Below, one piece after another: positions 40,800 to 51,642 of a stretch of 64,000 nucleotides of DNA (position 1 is the stretch's first letter; each line of letters starts with the position of its first letter). The position numbers and the translations under genes are program-made. The notes under the pieces were generated by a model that was not told where the DNA came from, searched no databases, and worked only from the letters and a program-made list of their open reading frames with translations. Source of the DNA: Strigamia acuminata (Eukaryota; Arthropoda; Chilopoda; Geophilomorpha; Linotaeniidae); the NCBI GenBank assembly GCA_949358305.1, contig CASHSZ010000105.1, forward strand, positions 126,001 through 190,000, read 5' to 3'.

Positions 40800-40977
40800 A
40801 AATCAAGATAAATGACCTCCAGGGGGACGAGCAAATTGTGTCTGTCCCTATGCTTTGCTAAAACTAGTGCTTTTTCTTTGGGCCCAGAACGTCGTATAAT
40901 CTAAATTGAATTCAATATAGTGAAATTAGCTTGTTTCTCACTTCTTACTTGTTTTACCCATTTGGCAATGTGACATT
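40800..40977. repeat. Dispersed repeat, copy 2 (mate at 18874-19050)
   Basis: Same orientation and nearly identical to the copy at 18.9 kb. Divergence begins abruptly after GACATT in both. Confidence 0.85.
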
Positions 40978-41049
40978 TTTGGGTGGTTTTGCCTTGTTTG
41001 CCGGGCGTTTTTGCTCTGTGTCGTTATAGAAAATGATGAGGAAATTAAA

Positions 41050-41290
41050 GTTATTCTACAGTTTGGAGCTACAAACAGGTTTTTTTTAGAGATAACTTCA
41101 AACACAGTACAGTTGGATAATTTTTGTTACATTCGGAATTTCGTATTCATTTCTGTTTGCAATAATTCGAAATCTGGCCTTTAGTCTACCAAAGGTATGT
41201 TCAATTACTCCACATGTTCTAGCCTGGCGATAATTGCAATACTTGTGTTTTTCAGTTAAAACAGCTACTTTCTGGGTATGGTTTCGTTAA
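41050..41290 (-). pseudogene. Harbinger transposase, C-terminal fragment
   Basis: The minus-strand frame has the motif NYRQARTCGVIEHTFGRLKARFRI, the conserved Arg-x-x-x-E/GxLKxRF region that carries the last catalytic Glu of DDE_Tnp_4 proteins. It begins with sequence that overlaps the end of the fragment at 43290-43630 (PYPESSC-type motif), so the two are pieces of related copies separated by retroelement insertions. Confidence 0.75.
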
Positions 41291-41676
41291 ATTTACTTGT
41301 CATGGGGCTGTAAGATAGTTTAAATTCTAAGTGATCTTTATTACAAATTCAACTAATTATATACGGTATAACCAGAAACTGTTCCTATTGGTTAATTACA
41401 ACTAAACGTTATCGAGACGTTCTCGTCTTGATCCCTTTCTCGTTCTCGTTCTCGTGTTTGTTTCGGTTTCACCGAAACCCGAAAACTCCACATTCGGTCA
41501 TCCGACTAAATGTCGGCGTCCTCGCCGACGCTCGCTATCTCGTCCTCTGCTCCTGATGCTGCGTCGTCCTCAAATGTTCATTTCTTCATTTGGTCAATCA
41601 GCGCTGTTGTTTTATATCGTGGAGGATTTTCGAGACTTGTAACCTCATATACTGTGCTCGAAACTTGCTGATTCAT

Positions 41677-41822
41677 TCATAATGGTCCCCTATATAAATT
41701 ACTGAGTTTTCCCGCTTTGTCCTGTATTGCGATCGCTTTTCTTCGTACGACGACTATGTCCCCGATTTCGTATTTACGATTTGGCCCTCGATGTCTGTCG
41801 AACGGTTTTTTCTGTTTGACCT
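41677..41822 (-). pseudogene. Gypsy integrase C-terminal fragment
   Basis: About 48 codons with the GPNRKYEIGDIVVVRR and LYRGPL motifs typical of the region following the integrase core in Gypsy elements, ending in TGA. A further Lys/Asn-rich frame upstream (42082-41774) is probably from the same element. LTR sequence is expected to its left, but no pair was found. Confidence 0.65.
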
Positions 41823-42573
41823 GGTTTGTCGTCAACTTTATGGTTGAGTTTGTCCGGGTTAGGGGGATGAAATATTAAGATGTTTATATCGTGCTCATCT
41901 TCGATGATGATGTCCTTCAATTTATTTTCTAAATGGACATTTCTTAGTTTTTCTCGGTTTAAATCCTTTGACACTGTTCTTAGTTTTAGCTGTATTTCCT
42001 CGTAATTTAAAAATCTGTTATTGGTGAACAATTCGGGCATTTTCGCATTTTCTACAACATTTTCTGTTGCTGCTTCAACCATCTCTCAGCGAGTACAAAG
42101 TATATCAGATGATCGGGATATAAGGTCACATTTGTTGGGATTTCCAGAACGATTTCTTAGACAAGGTTTCTAATTTTTTAAATTTTACAATAATTGGCAT
42201 AACTCTTCCTCTAAATCCGATGATGAAAAGCTTTTCCATTTAACAATGCGTACGAAACTCGTTACACATAAAAACAAACCATCCATTGTTTCTTGACGAA
42301 CATCATTTTTGTCGACTGCGCCATGTAAGGGTGAATAAGCGACCGCGTGGTTTTAGGTTTAGTCGAATAATGCTTTATTCCGGAAGTCACAATATATATA
42401 TACAAAGTAAGGGGTGAACGAGGGTGTCACAAGGCGCCTCCTAGTGGTCAGTTGTGGTCCATCAGGGCTTCGAGGGTATAGGGGACGATTGGGAGAGACC
42501 GGGTTGGTCACAGACACTTAGTAATATTTCCCAACCTATTTTCCACTTCAAATTTCCACTTGGTTAGATATCC

Positions 42574-42694
42574 TAAAAATTCATTTTCCAGCCACTCCAA
42601 ACGAGGATCACCAACGTCTGTGTTAAGGTTTCTGGTTAATTTTGCCTTATCTATATTGCATCCATTTAAACAATCAAACATTTTGTTAAACAGT
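42574..42694 (-). repeat. Dispersed transposase-like repeat (mate 38208-38340)
   Basis: Closely matches the 38.2-kb copy, with an 11-bp deletion. 42100-42570 otherwise includes only an LTR-like block (42324-42512, TGTAAGG...GGTCACA) without a partner or target duplication. Confidence 0.6.
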
Positions 42695-42769
42695 TGTGAG
42701 TCTATAACATACGTGCAAGAGTTAAATTTGCGAAAGACTGAACTTTATTCAAACAAACAAAATGGGCCA

Positions 42770-43260
42770 ACCCTTCATCATATACAGGCTGTTCCGCGCA
42801 TTGTGGTTCAGTATGCCCTCGAGGACCATCAAAATGCAGTCTTCGGACTGGACAGGGAACTCACGTTTGGTAGAATCCAACAATGCGAACTTGCAAAAGA
42901 CGTAATTAATTAGCGATTTGTCCTTCTTTTGTACCCGAGTATTCATGCGGTCTTTCCACTGGGTCCATGTTACGTTTGCACCGAGGAACTCGGTAATAGT
43001 GTTCCCACTCGGGCCAGGTTTCGAGAGCTTCTCCCTGCAGCGTGTACCAGTCCTGTGCGTGGTCACGCAACAAACCGTTAGCTTGGATAAGCTTCGTCTC
43101 TTCCGTCCAATCGCCGATCTTCGCGGCCGTGTTGATGCGGCGAATAAACTGCCACACGTCGTCGGTCTTGGCGCCAGCGAAAGGTTGGAGGAATTTCGCG
43201 GAATGCAAACCGTGCTTAACTTGTAATGCGGGAACAACAGCAACAGGCGGTGGAGTAGTA
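42770..43260 (-). pseudogene. Retrotransposon Gag capsid fragment, frameshifted
   Basis: The minus-strand sequence encodes KFLQPFAGAKTDDVWQFI, a capsid helix set with QDWYTLQGE and TWPEW motifs. After a frame change near 42980 it continues with an R/K-Q-K-D-K-SLINY segment and a region ending LNHNARNSLYMM. This is the retrotransposon Gag core. It is fused upstream in one frame to Harbinger transposase sequence. There is no zinc knuckle. Confidence 0.75.
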
Positions 43261-43269
43261 GGCAGGGGA

Positions 43270-43630
43270 GCCGGATTAACCTGTTTTTCAGTTAAACAGC
43301 TACTTTCTGGGTATGGTTTTATTAAATTAACCTGTAATGGGAAAGCTGAATCTCCAAGTATCAAAGGAAAAATATTAATCCCATTCAAAACTTTTGAATT
43401 AGCTATAAAACTTAAATTTTCAGTTGCAAGATTTGAATACAAATGTGAATTTTTGTAAACATGCGAATCATTATTTCTCCCAGGTGACCCCATATTAATG
43501 TACAAAAACTGTCACAAACTGCTAAAAGAACTACACTGTAATGAGATTTATAATTCCAATAGTCGCACGAATGTTCTTTAGGAGGTGACCCAGCTATGTG
43601 TGTTCCATTGATAGCACCAATACACTGTGG
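43270..43630 (-). pseudogene. Harbinger (PIF/HARBI1-like) transposase core fragment
   Basis: Two minus-strand frames have the conserved DDE_Tnp_4 order: CIGAINGTHIAGSPP (first Asp changed to Asn), SHYSVVLLAVCDS, a GSPGRNNDSHVYKNSHLYSNL segment with the second Asp, and ILGDSAFPLQ with the third. A frameshift (about 43500) and the first-Asp substitution make it inactive. Confidence 0.8.
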
Positions 43631-43859
43631 AAAGAAACAGTTCTCTTCAAAGCCACGTATTAATTATGCAATTTTTGTGGGGGGTTTTGGAGTTGAAATT
43701 ACAGTTGACATAAACATGTCAACTACATGGAAGCAAAATGTATGCAACTCCCTGACCCAAGGTGTTTTTTTCCAACTTCAAATGATTGGCAAACTGTTCG
43801 AATTCAACCGATGATCCCAGTAAGAAAACTCACATTGAAATTTGTTTCTTCATACAAAT

Positions 43860-44267
43860 GCATGCAAGCTAATGGTGGCAAATTGAGAATTATAACATTT
43901 CTGTACTTTGACACTAGCTCATTTAGAAGAGGAATTATCTTTTCTTGTAATTCATGCACAGTAATGCCCTGCAATAAACCTTAAGAATATTTTTATAATT
44001 AAATACTTTACATATCAGATTTTTCTTGTTTTTACTGTGGTTTATCAATCTCCCTAAAGTTTTGTTGTCTGGAGTGGCATCTATTTCGTACTTCTTTCCA
44101 TTGGTAGAAAGGTGGAAAACGTAATATTTTTCCGATTTCTGGAACGGAATTTCAGGGAAAGCGTTAACTTCAGTTATTTCCCCTGAATAGTGACAGACAA
44201 CATCATTTTTTTTAAAGTTTATACTGGTGAAAACAATCTCGCCTTTTGTGGCGGACAATCCTTTCAC
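43860..44267 (-). pseudogene. SET-domain (KMT5A-like) fragment joined to repeat sequence
   Basis: 44267-44010 encodes GLSATKGEIVFTSINFKKND, VVCHYSGE, a Tyr-rich strand and IDATPDNKTLGRLINHS. That is the order of the SET methyltransferase core, most like histone H4 lysine-20 methyltransferases; the LGRLINHS substrate/cofactor loop is intact. The C-terminal half is missing. The frame runs instead into the repeat shared with 21960-22075. It looks like a captured gene fragment carried by a mobile element rather than a host gene. Confidence 0.7.
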
Positions 44268-44393
44268 AAGACAAAAATAGGGTTAAAAATAAGGCTTAAC
44301 AATATTATCATAGGATTTAAGCACAACAGATCTTGAATACGACATAATAATAAAATCACATGCAATACTGTGAGTGTTCGGACGGACGCCACG

Positions 44394-45001
44394 TGGTCTG
44401 GGGAGGACCGCGAGGCGCTGGACGCAACACACACGATGATTCAATCCACGAAATACAACAGAGACACAAGTTTAGGTTTTGGTTATTGCTTTATTGTTGT
44501 CTAGGGGTATGATATGGTGTCTCAAGGTGTATTTCCCAAATGTAATAGCGGTTTTGCCGCTATTCCTGATTCGACCACGTGGCACGGCAATCGGTAGATC
44601 GCCATGACACGTGAGATCGGTTATCGCAGTTTGTGCCGCGTCGTCGCGACGTTCTTTAGAAACGTGCGGCGAACACGGCGTGTTGGACGCTTAGGTCCCG
44701 ACCGGCGACAGCATTGCTGCGTCGGTCCTTCGGGTCTCTCCTACGATCGGCATTGCGAAGAAGGTCGGAACACGACCGTTCGCCATGCTGGTCAAGAATC
44801 AACTGTCGGGCTTCTGCGGGGCCCACCACTTCCGGAAGGGGCACTTCCGGTTCCCAATTGGCCGGAGCCAATGACCAACAGCTCCACCTGGTGCGGGGGA
44901 CCGCGCCAGGTCGCGCACGAGAAACACACGAGGTGCGCGAGAGCTGGGAAGCGCCGTGTGTTGCAGTGAAGTGACACAGCATGAGTGGGCAGCTGGTCAC
45001 A
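44394..45001 (-). repeat. LTR of element D, 608 bp, flanked by a PPT
   Basis: TG...CA block (minus strand TGTGACCAGC...AGACCA). On its right lies AGGGGGGGGAGA (45002-45013, minus strand), a classical polypurine tract directly abutting the LTR, so this is a 3' LTR for sequence to the right. On its left CG then TGGCGTCC occupies the PBS position, but I could not match it to a tRNA. The opposite LTR was not found. Confidence 0.65.
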
Positions 45002-45372
45002 TCTCCCCCCCCTAAAAAGAGGTAATTCTTAGAGAGGAGAACTGACAACACACTTCACGAAAGTGGTTTGAAAAGTTAATTGTTTATTACTTCTCTTTTT
45101 ATAGGAAACACTGCGGGAAACACACACTCAAGGACCACACTTACCCCCAGGATGGAAACAGAAAAAAATTCGAAATACACTGTATAATAAAATAAAAACA
45201 CACTTTGTAACAACACTTTGTAATTTTTTGAACATGAATAAAAATGCTATTTTGAATTTTAAACTTATAACTCGTGGTTATTTAATAAAAATGAAATGAA
45301 TGTGAAAACTTGTAAATATACAATAAAAAACTTGTTGTAGGTCTAAAAAGACCTGGACGAGACTCTTTGCTT

Positions 45373-46287
45373 TCACTCTTTCGGCTCCAACGACTTTCCG
45401 GGCGTCACTGGCAATTCGTCGAGTTGATCCATTTCCTCCTGGCGAATTGGCGACATCTTCTCCGCCAGACCTCGTTGCGTTTTCGTCTGGTGGCGGCGCG
45501 CTCTCTTTTCCCGATTCTTATCCGCTGATTTCGATTTCGGCCTCGGATTCGACGTGATATCTTCCTCGGCTTTTGGGGTTTGGACCGTCGTGTCCGCATC
45601 CTCGATGATCATCGGCGTGACTTCGGTCTCACTGCCGAAAACAAGATTTGTCGGAATGTCGCCGGATATTGGTGGCATCACGACGGCTGTCGATGTTTCT
45701 GGTGCGGCGGCGGACAGTTCGCTTGCTGGTTGCAGCGGTGCGTTCGCCGTAGGAAAAACGAACGAGTTTGTGGTGGTTCCAGCTTTGGTAGAAGCTGTCA
45801 ACGACAAAGAAGAGAGCGGGGCAGGCAATATTTGACTCCAAACCCCTTTCAGTTCTTCCGGAGTTTTCTCCGTCCGCATTATTTTTGGTGAAACAGTCTT
45901 GGCTGTCTCGCTCGTGATCGTTGCCGCCGCCGGTGTCTTCGACGTGGTATTGGCGATGGCGTTTGTGTGCCGTTGGTAATCGGCCGCTTTTCGTAATTGA
46001 CGACGCTTCTTGGCTTCGTCCTTTACTTCTTTCTCACTCCAAGTTGGGTGTTCCGTACGAACAGCCAACCGAAGCTCCAGTAGCTCCGCGGAAATGTTAG
46101 TTTCCATGGAAATACCCATTTGTTTTGTTGTTGCGGAAGAAGTCTTTGGACCATTTCCTTTTAATATTGGTTTGGCTGTCGAGTTTTTGCTCGATTGCTT
46201 CGCCGTTTTGTTTGTATCGACCGTCGAGTTGTTGCTCGTGGCCTCTACTAGTGTTTGTGGTTCAAATGACGAATTTTTGTTCGACAT
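45373..46287 (-). CDS. Unassigned ORF, probably the last gene of element D
   Basis: A 304-residue intact ORF (ATG at 46287; the frame is open further upstream to the LTR of element C, so the N-terminus may be cut). The sequence is Lys/Thr/Ala-rich, with a TWSEKEVKDEAKKRRQLRKA helix, an RTEKTPEELKGVWSQ motif and a basic Arg/Lys C-terminus (about 255-290). A paralogue is at 38532-39237. It lies 360 bp upstream of a PPT and LTR on the same strand, in the place of an accessory or terminal ORF of a retroelement. No domain is recognised. Confidence 0.6.
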   Translation of the reverse strand: MSNKNSSFEPQTLVEATSNNSTVDTNKTAKQSSKNSTAKPILKGNGPKTSSATTKQMGISMETNISAELLELRLAVRTEHPTWSEKEVKDEAKKRRQLRKAADYQRHTNAIANTTSKTPAAATITSETAKTVSPKIMRTEKTPEELKGVWSQILPAPLSSLSLTASTKAGTTTNSFVFPTANAPLQPASELSAAAPETSTAVVMPPISGDIPTNLVFGSETEVTPMIIEDADTTVQTPKAEEDITSNPRPKSKSADKNREKRARRHQTKTQRGLAEKMSPIRQEEMDQLDELPVTPGKSLEPKE

Positions 46288-47113
46288 CTTCGCCTTTTTT
46301 CTTGGCGGTTGCGTTGGGGTAGAGGATGCGGAAAGTCCCTTGAAGTAGATTTTCGCGTCCCTTTCCCTGTCGGTGTGACGGTTTACAATGGCTATAAATG
46401 CCTATTTTCTTAGAAAGAAGCGCTGTCGCGCCATTATCATGATATCTCGAAGATATTCTGTGTAAAACTGGTATAATTCCTAAATAAAGATATTTGGGAT
46501 GTTTCAAATACAAAGATGTTCGTTTATTATTAATGAACACTCATTTCTACATGATATAGATATATCACGGCCGAATTACGAAGAGTCGTCTGCTAAAACC
46601 CGCATTTGTCAATGCTCCATATTGCCACTAGATGGCGCGATCGCAATTAGCGGTAAATTCGAATACGAACTTGAAAACCTCATGATTAAATATAAACGTA
46701 TATTTAATCAAGTGAATAAATTGTGTTAAATATTAATATAAATATATATTAAATATCTGACATTGTTAAATACAATGTAACTTCCATTTCTGCGGGACAG
46801 AATGTTTAGCGATCAATCGGTCAACCGATCAATCTGATTGGTGGAACCCATTTCCGGTCCTGGGTATCCAGTTCCGGTTGTTACAAGGATTAGCATAATT
46901 TGCATAAATGCTCCTCCGTATCCACTTCCGGTGATACGGGATTGGAGGAATTCATGGAACCAATGTTCCAATTGGATAGTTGGATTAATCCTTAATCCAG
47001 TCAGGTTATATAAACCCAAACAACCAGCCATTCAGCAGCTCTGTTTGATTATTTTCTGTTTGGTATTGTTACTTAAGAAATATGATTCGTTGTTCACGTA
47101 AAAAAAACCTTTT

Positions 47114-47168
47114 GGTTCTTTGTTGATTTATTCGCAAAGAACCGTTGCATGATTCTACAGAATCATGC
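47114..47168 (+). promoter_or_regulatory. Two tandem RNA hairpins in the R region
   Basis: GGTTCTTTG (47114-47122) pairs with CAAAGAACC (47135-47143). Four bases on, GCATGATTCT (47147-47156) pairs perfectly with AGAATCATGC (47159-47168). They lie about 75-130 nt downstream of the predicted start site. The ATG of the 80-codon ORF is in the second arm. Confidence 0.7.
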
Positions 47169-47407
47169 CACCGCCGGCAATTGAAGTCGAAGTGCTGGGA
47201 TCATTATGTTGCATAAATGTTACAGTTTACGGTTGCGACGCCGAAGGAGAACCCGCCGTTGTGCAATTCAGTATCCTCCGGACAGGACCATGTGGTCTTT
47301 CTCGGTATGAACGTATTCCGTTACCGCAAGTAGCATCGTTGCTGTTGAGAATTAGTTCCTTCACCGGATGGTGCCAAAGCAGTCTGTTTTACAGTAACCA
47401 CGAGTAG
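47165..47407 (+). CDS. Small ORF in the LTR R region
   Basis: 80 codons from an ATG placed in the second hairpin. The composition is protein-like (Pro/Glu start, Cys pairs). It is present only in the 5' LTR copy here. It could be an upstream ORF or a small accessory protein. No family is recognised. Confidence 0.3.
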   Translation: MPPPAIEVEVLGSLCCINVTVYGCDAEGEPAVVQFSILRTGPCGLSRYERIPLPQVASLLLRISSFTGWCQSSLFYSNHE

Positions 47408-48301
47408 CACCAAGTGTTTGGCAAGCTGATTCTCATGGTATTCGATGCCAAAGTAGTCGGTCTATTATTAGTACCGCGAGAGATTATACTGCTGTGCGGA
47501 GCCGCGAGCTATCGACTCCTGTGTACGTGATACCGTCAATCGCCAGACGAACGACCGTGTCGCGACGCAGGGGACGCTTGATACCGTTCTGCATTGCAAG
47601 GCGTATATTTTCTTTCGACGGCAATTGTGTGTTGCGACGGGAAGCCTAATCTTCATTTTATTTATAACAGCTAAATATTAACTTGGCGACAAGTTGATTA
47701 ACCAAGTCAGAAGACTTAATTACGATCACGATTACATCAAAGACGCAAATGTAACCGATAAGTTGACGACAACTTATCCACAAAATATCTAAATAAGAAT
47801 TCACAACGATATGAATTAAATATAATTCATAAGCGGAATATTGATAAGTAAATGAATACATTTACTTACACCAATATCCTCCCAAAGTTGTGGCGGTGCA
47901 GACAAAGTCAACCGCAATGCTCAGATCATTCGATTTATCGACGTGCGATAATTTACACAGCGAACCAAGGAAACCAGCGAAGCCATATCGGACTCCAGGA
48001 CACAGCCATCCGGCTTAGATGACATCTGTAAACCAGGTCGAGCGATGGGGAAACCGCTCCCTTATCCCAGACCCGTAGTGATATTATTCTAGGGCCAGTT
48101 GGCTAATTCTTTGTATAGTTTAATAGCTGATTTAACTTGCCAAATGTTGGCATTAGTCTTATGTATAATTTAGCTCACTGCATATTGTTTGCCAACAATA
48201 AACTGTCTTGTATTTATCTCGTATTGTATTCACTGTTTATTTATTGCGATCTCTTCCCGGTACCATTGTTAAATGGGAGTTGTGGTCGTCACCGTCACAC
48301 G

Positions 48302-48320
48302 TGGAGGTTCCACCGAGATT
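48302..48320 (+). promoter_or_regulatory. Primer binding site of element C, tRNA-Gln type
   Basis: TGGAGGTTCCACCGAGATT is complementary over 19 nt to the 3' end of animal tRNA-Gln with CCA, two bases (CG) after the LTR end. Confidence 0.88.
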
Positions 48321-48775
48321 AGGTTGCAATTAAATTCGTTTGAATTGCAACAGTGAATATTGGAGATAAATATTTTAACTAAAAAATTAGTTAAAGAACA
48401 GACAATTAGATTTTCAGTTTATATCTCCGTACGAAGAAAGTAAACTGATGAAATAGAATTACGTAGTGGATTTTCCTTCATTATTTTCGCTCGAAAATTT
48501 AAGGGATCTCGAAGACTACCAACTAATCTCACATGTGAAAGTTCCACTGAAGATTAGGATTTGCAATTAACTCGATAGAATTAAAAAAGTGAATTTTCTC
48601 GAGGAAAATGAATAATTCAAATTCTACACGAAAGAATTGCAACAAATTACTGTTAAGATCTATCACATGATGTTGAGATAAGTTTTAATCGAAGTTTTTC
48701 AAAATTCGGAGAATTGGAAATAACAAGAATTCGTAGAAGAAGTATATTTAGATATTTGCTTTATTCTTGAAAAGA

Positions 48776-48813
<38 letters not shown>

Positions 48814-49305
48814 AAGTCTAAACATGTTTTACAAATCGCAAGAAAAAGAAAAACCTTGCAGAAAATGGAATTTCGAAGTAAGTCCAGTCTTTAAGAAAAG
48901 TTACAATAATTGGAAACAATTTACAAGAGTTGAAATGAATCTATTTTATTTTCATACAAATTTGGAAAAATATTTACAAATAATCTCTCGAAGGAATTTT
49001 ATTTTATCAGTAAAGACTAAAAGTCGAAGAGAACGGACTTAGTAGAGAACTGATGACGAAAATGATACGTTCGTTATACAATCATTTGATAACGAACCAG
49101 CCAATCAGGAACTAGGTGATCTAAGGATCCCCAGCCCCTTGCTATTAAAGGAGAGCCAGATCAGATTGAGATCATTCGCTTCCAGACCAGACCAGCAGAC
49201 GTGTTTCAGTAACCATCCTGACTACGCCATCCGATTCTAGTTACGATTCGAAGTTTTCCACCGCTAAAATAGTAAAAAAGACCGATTCAATTATATTTTT
49301 ATAAA
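48321..49305 (+). promoter_or_regulatory. Leader of element C with poly(A) run and upstream ORF
   Basis: 985 nt untranslated leader. It contains a run of about 29 A's (48783-48811) and a 72-codon upstream ORF (48824-49042) that is Lys/Arg-rich and unrecognised. No splice site was chosen. Confidence 0.6.
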
Positions 49306-51642
49306 ATGGATCCAAACAATCTTCCTAACGAAGAAAAAGTGGCTGAAGAAAAGGCCGTAGAAGAAATAGTTAGCTTGGATTCAAGTTATGTAAAACTTTG
49401 TGACCAAACGGAAATGATTCCCGATGAACTCACACAGTTTTGTACGCATTACGAACTAGATAGAACTCAGTTCAAAACCATAATCGAAGCTTCTGAATTT
49501 GTGACGAAGCGGGCGTTACGTAACATACGTATTAATCCAACTCCGGAAAAACGAGCAGAACTTTCGAAGGAGAGTTCGGCGAACCATAATTCTGGAAAGG
49601 ACCCAATCCCGTCGCCAAGAGATCTGTCTGAAGAAAACAGATCACGATCTAAAACTCCACAACGTAAGTTGGGAGATCAAGCAAGAATTAAAACTCCGTC
49701 GGTTCGTAACCAAGATATTCGAGAATTATTTCGAACATCAAGCAAGGAATCGCTTGATCAGTCCAGTTTAGGAAATAGAACTCCTCACTCCCGCAACGCC
49801 AGTTACCACAATACTCCAAGTATTTCGGAGGTAGGAGGATCCAATTTTTCAACTTTTCAACCTGAAAATGCTAAAAAGCAACCCAATCCACATATTTATA
49901 CGGAGAATGGGACGAGACATTTTGCCAAACAAACCCCTAGAGGGCGAGGCAATAAATCCGCCATTCGACGGAAATTATCTCCACTACCATCTCCAGTCTT
50001 ACCTCAAACTCGACAAGAACAATTGAGATTAGACGAAGTGGAAAAGGAACGAATTAGGCTGGAAGCAATTAATCAAAAACAGATTAACGACGAAAAGATT
50101 CGCCAAGATAAACTTGAAGGAGAAGTTGTCAATCAAAACGAAGTTCGTAAGTCGATAGACAAAAACGATAAAATTCTAATTAATCAATTACGGGCTCAAT
50201 GGCGACAGGAACACGATGAAAAGTTCCAAAAGCAACAAGATCAATACAATAAGAAGTGGGCGGAAGTGAACAGAATTGAAGACAATCAACGCAAGCGGGA
50301 GAAAACCTTACAGGAAAGCATCCGGCTAAATCTCGCGGCGTCCACTCGGGCTAGCCATGGTAGTGAACCCCGAGACCAGACAAATCCGTCACGTGCATCT
50401 ACCGATGACATTCCAAGCTCACATTTCTCGGCAGAAAGTTCTACAGAAACTAGACTTCCCTCTGACGGAACTAATATTTCATTTGACTATATTTTGAAAA
50501 TGCAACAAAATATGGCCGCCCAATTCCAAAAACAATTGGATAGTCGAATAGATACATTCGTTCAAACTCAACAAACAACTGGGCCGCAACGATCTAATAA
50601 TCCAGGACCCAGTAAAGTCTTTTTCAAAGGACAAGACCTTCCAGTTTTCGATGGAAAACAGGAGGATATAGATAAATTTTTATCAGTAGCTAAAACTGTA
50701 GCTATTTCAAAGGGATTAACTCTGGACGAAATGGTTAATCAAGGTATTCCCACCTATTTGTCCGGATTAGCCCAACAATGGTATGACGAGAATAAAACCA
50801 AGTTTACCAACTGGGAAACCTTCGTAGAATTATTTCGTGAAGAATTCGACATGATTCCAACTACTCGACTCCGAAATTTACGAAAAGTAATCCAAGGAGA
50901 CGATGAACCTTTATATGAATTTCTAGTCAGATTCACTAAAGCCCAAGGATCGTATTCCGAAAGAGGAAATGTTGCCACACTTTTCGACAACCTGAATTGG
51001 ACGAGTTACAATAGATTAATCGATCGAAATCTGTACAGGAGCGAGTCAGTAGACAAAATCTTTCAATTCGTACGAACGAATAGAGCTCTCTTTGAACCCC
51101 AAAGAATTCGTACAGAAAATTCTAAGGAAATTGATAAAGTGGTATCTAACAACCAGAAGTATTCTAAAGATACCAAAAGCACGAGACCTTCTGCTCGATC
51201 CACTCAAATGATGGAAATAGGGTCGGAAGAAGAAACGATCGAAGTCAATGAATTGACGGAGAATAATGTATCAATGGATAACTTATTATGTGCCATGTCG
51301 GAAAATCAGACAGGGAAATGTTTTCATTGTAAACAACCAGGTCATTTCAAAAGAGAATGTCCTCTGCTTCCAAAGCGAAAATTTAGCAATAATTTCCCTG
51401 GAAATAATAATTCCAATAACAATAGCGCTAATCAGCAGCCGAACGAATTTAAGCGACCACGCCAAAATTGGGTAACTGCCGAAGCTATTGATCAAAAAAT
51501 GGAAGAGTTAAAAACTGATATGAATAACAGTATGCAAACAACGATAAGTAAGACAGTGTCGGATTTATTTAGTAAATTCTTAGACCCGAAGAACGCTACT
51601 ACGGCACCAATTACTGAAACCCCACCGGTTCCAAAAAACTAG
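49306..51642 (+). CDS. Gag of Gypsy element C
   Basis: 778 residues, ATG at 49306. Residues about 80-215 are Ser/Asn/Arg-rich linker. About 225-350 is a charged coiled coil. About 440-590 is the capsid core, with the typical FLSVAKTVAISKG, LAQQWYDENKTKFTNWETF and DEPLYEFLVRFTKA motifs. A CCHC zinc knuckle is at C672-C675-H680-C685 (CFHCKQPGHFKREC). A long basic tail follows. It is uninterrupted. The ORF ends in a TAG immediately after the slippery heptamer. Confidence 0.95.
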   Translation: MDPNNLPNEEKVAEEKAVEEIVSLDSSYVKLCDQTEMIPDELTQFCTHYELDRTQFKTIIEASEFVTKRALRNIRINPTPEKRAELSKESSANHNSGKDPIPSPRDLSEENRSRSKTPQRKLGDQARIKTPSVRNQDIRELFRTSSKESLDQSSLGNRTPHSRNASYHNTPSISEVGGSNFSTFQPENAKKQPNPHIYTENGTRHFAKQTPRGRGNKSAIRRKLSPLPSPVLPQTRQEQLRLDEVEKERIRLEAINQKQINDEKIRQDKLEGEVVNQNEVRKSIDKNDKILINQLRAQWRQEHDEKFQKQQDQYNKKWAEVNRIEDNQRKREKTLQESIRLNLAASTRASHGSEPRDQTNPSRASTDDIPSSHFSAESSTETRLPSDGTNISFDYILKMQQNMAAQFQKQLDSRIDTFVQTQQTTGPQRSNNPGPSKVFFKGQDLPVFDGKQEDIDKFLSVAKTVAISKGLTLDEMVNQGIPTYLSGLAQQWYDENKTKFTNWETFVELFREEFDMIPTTRLRNLRKVIQGDDEPLYEFLVRFTKAQGSYSERGNVATLFDNLNWTSYNRLIDRNLYRSESVDKIFQFVRTNRALFEPQRIRTENSKEIDKVVSNNQKYSKDTKSTRPSARSTQMMEIGSEEETIEVNELTENNVSMDNLLCAMSENQTGKCFHCKQPGHFKRECPLLPKRKFSNNFPGNNNSNNNSANQQPNEFKRPRQNWVTAEAIDQKMEELKTDMNNSMQTTISKTVSDLFSKFLDPKNATTAPITETPPVPKN

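Larger units (their letters stand above)
46374..48299 (+). repeat. 5' LTR of element C, 1926 bp
   Basis: Ends are a perfect 8-bp inverted repeat (TGTGACGG...CCGTCACA). U3 has a TATATAAA box at 47007-47014, so the transcript should start near 47040. A polyadenylation hexamer AATAAA at 48197-48202 puts R at roughly 47040-48220, unusually long. The AATAAA at 46484 in U3 may be used as well. Two hairpins (47114-47143 and 47147-47168) and an 80-codon ORF (47165-47407) lie in R. Confidence 0.9.

Noticed and set aside
42324-42512. LTR-like TGTAAGG...GGTCACA block
   Set aside because: No partner, PPT or target duplication; flanking bases do not match.
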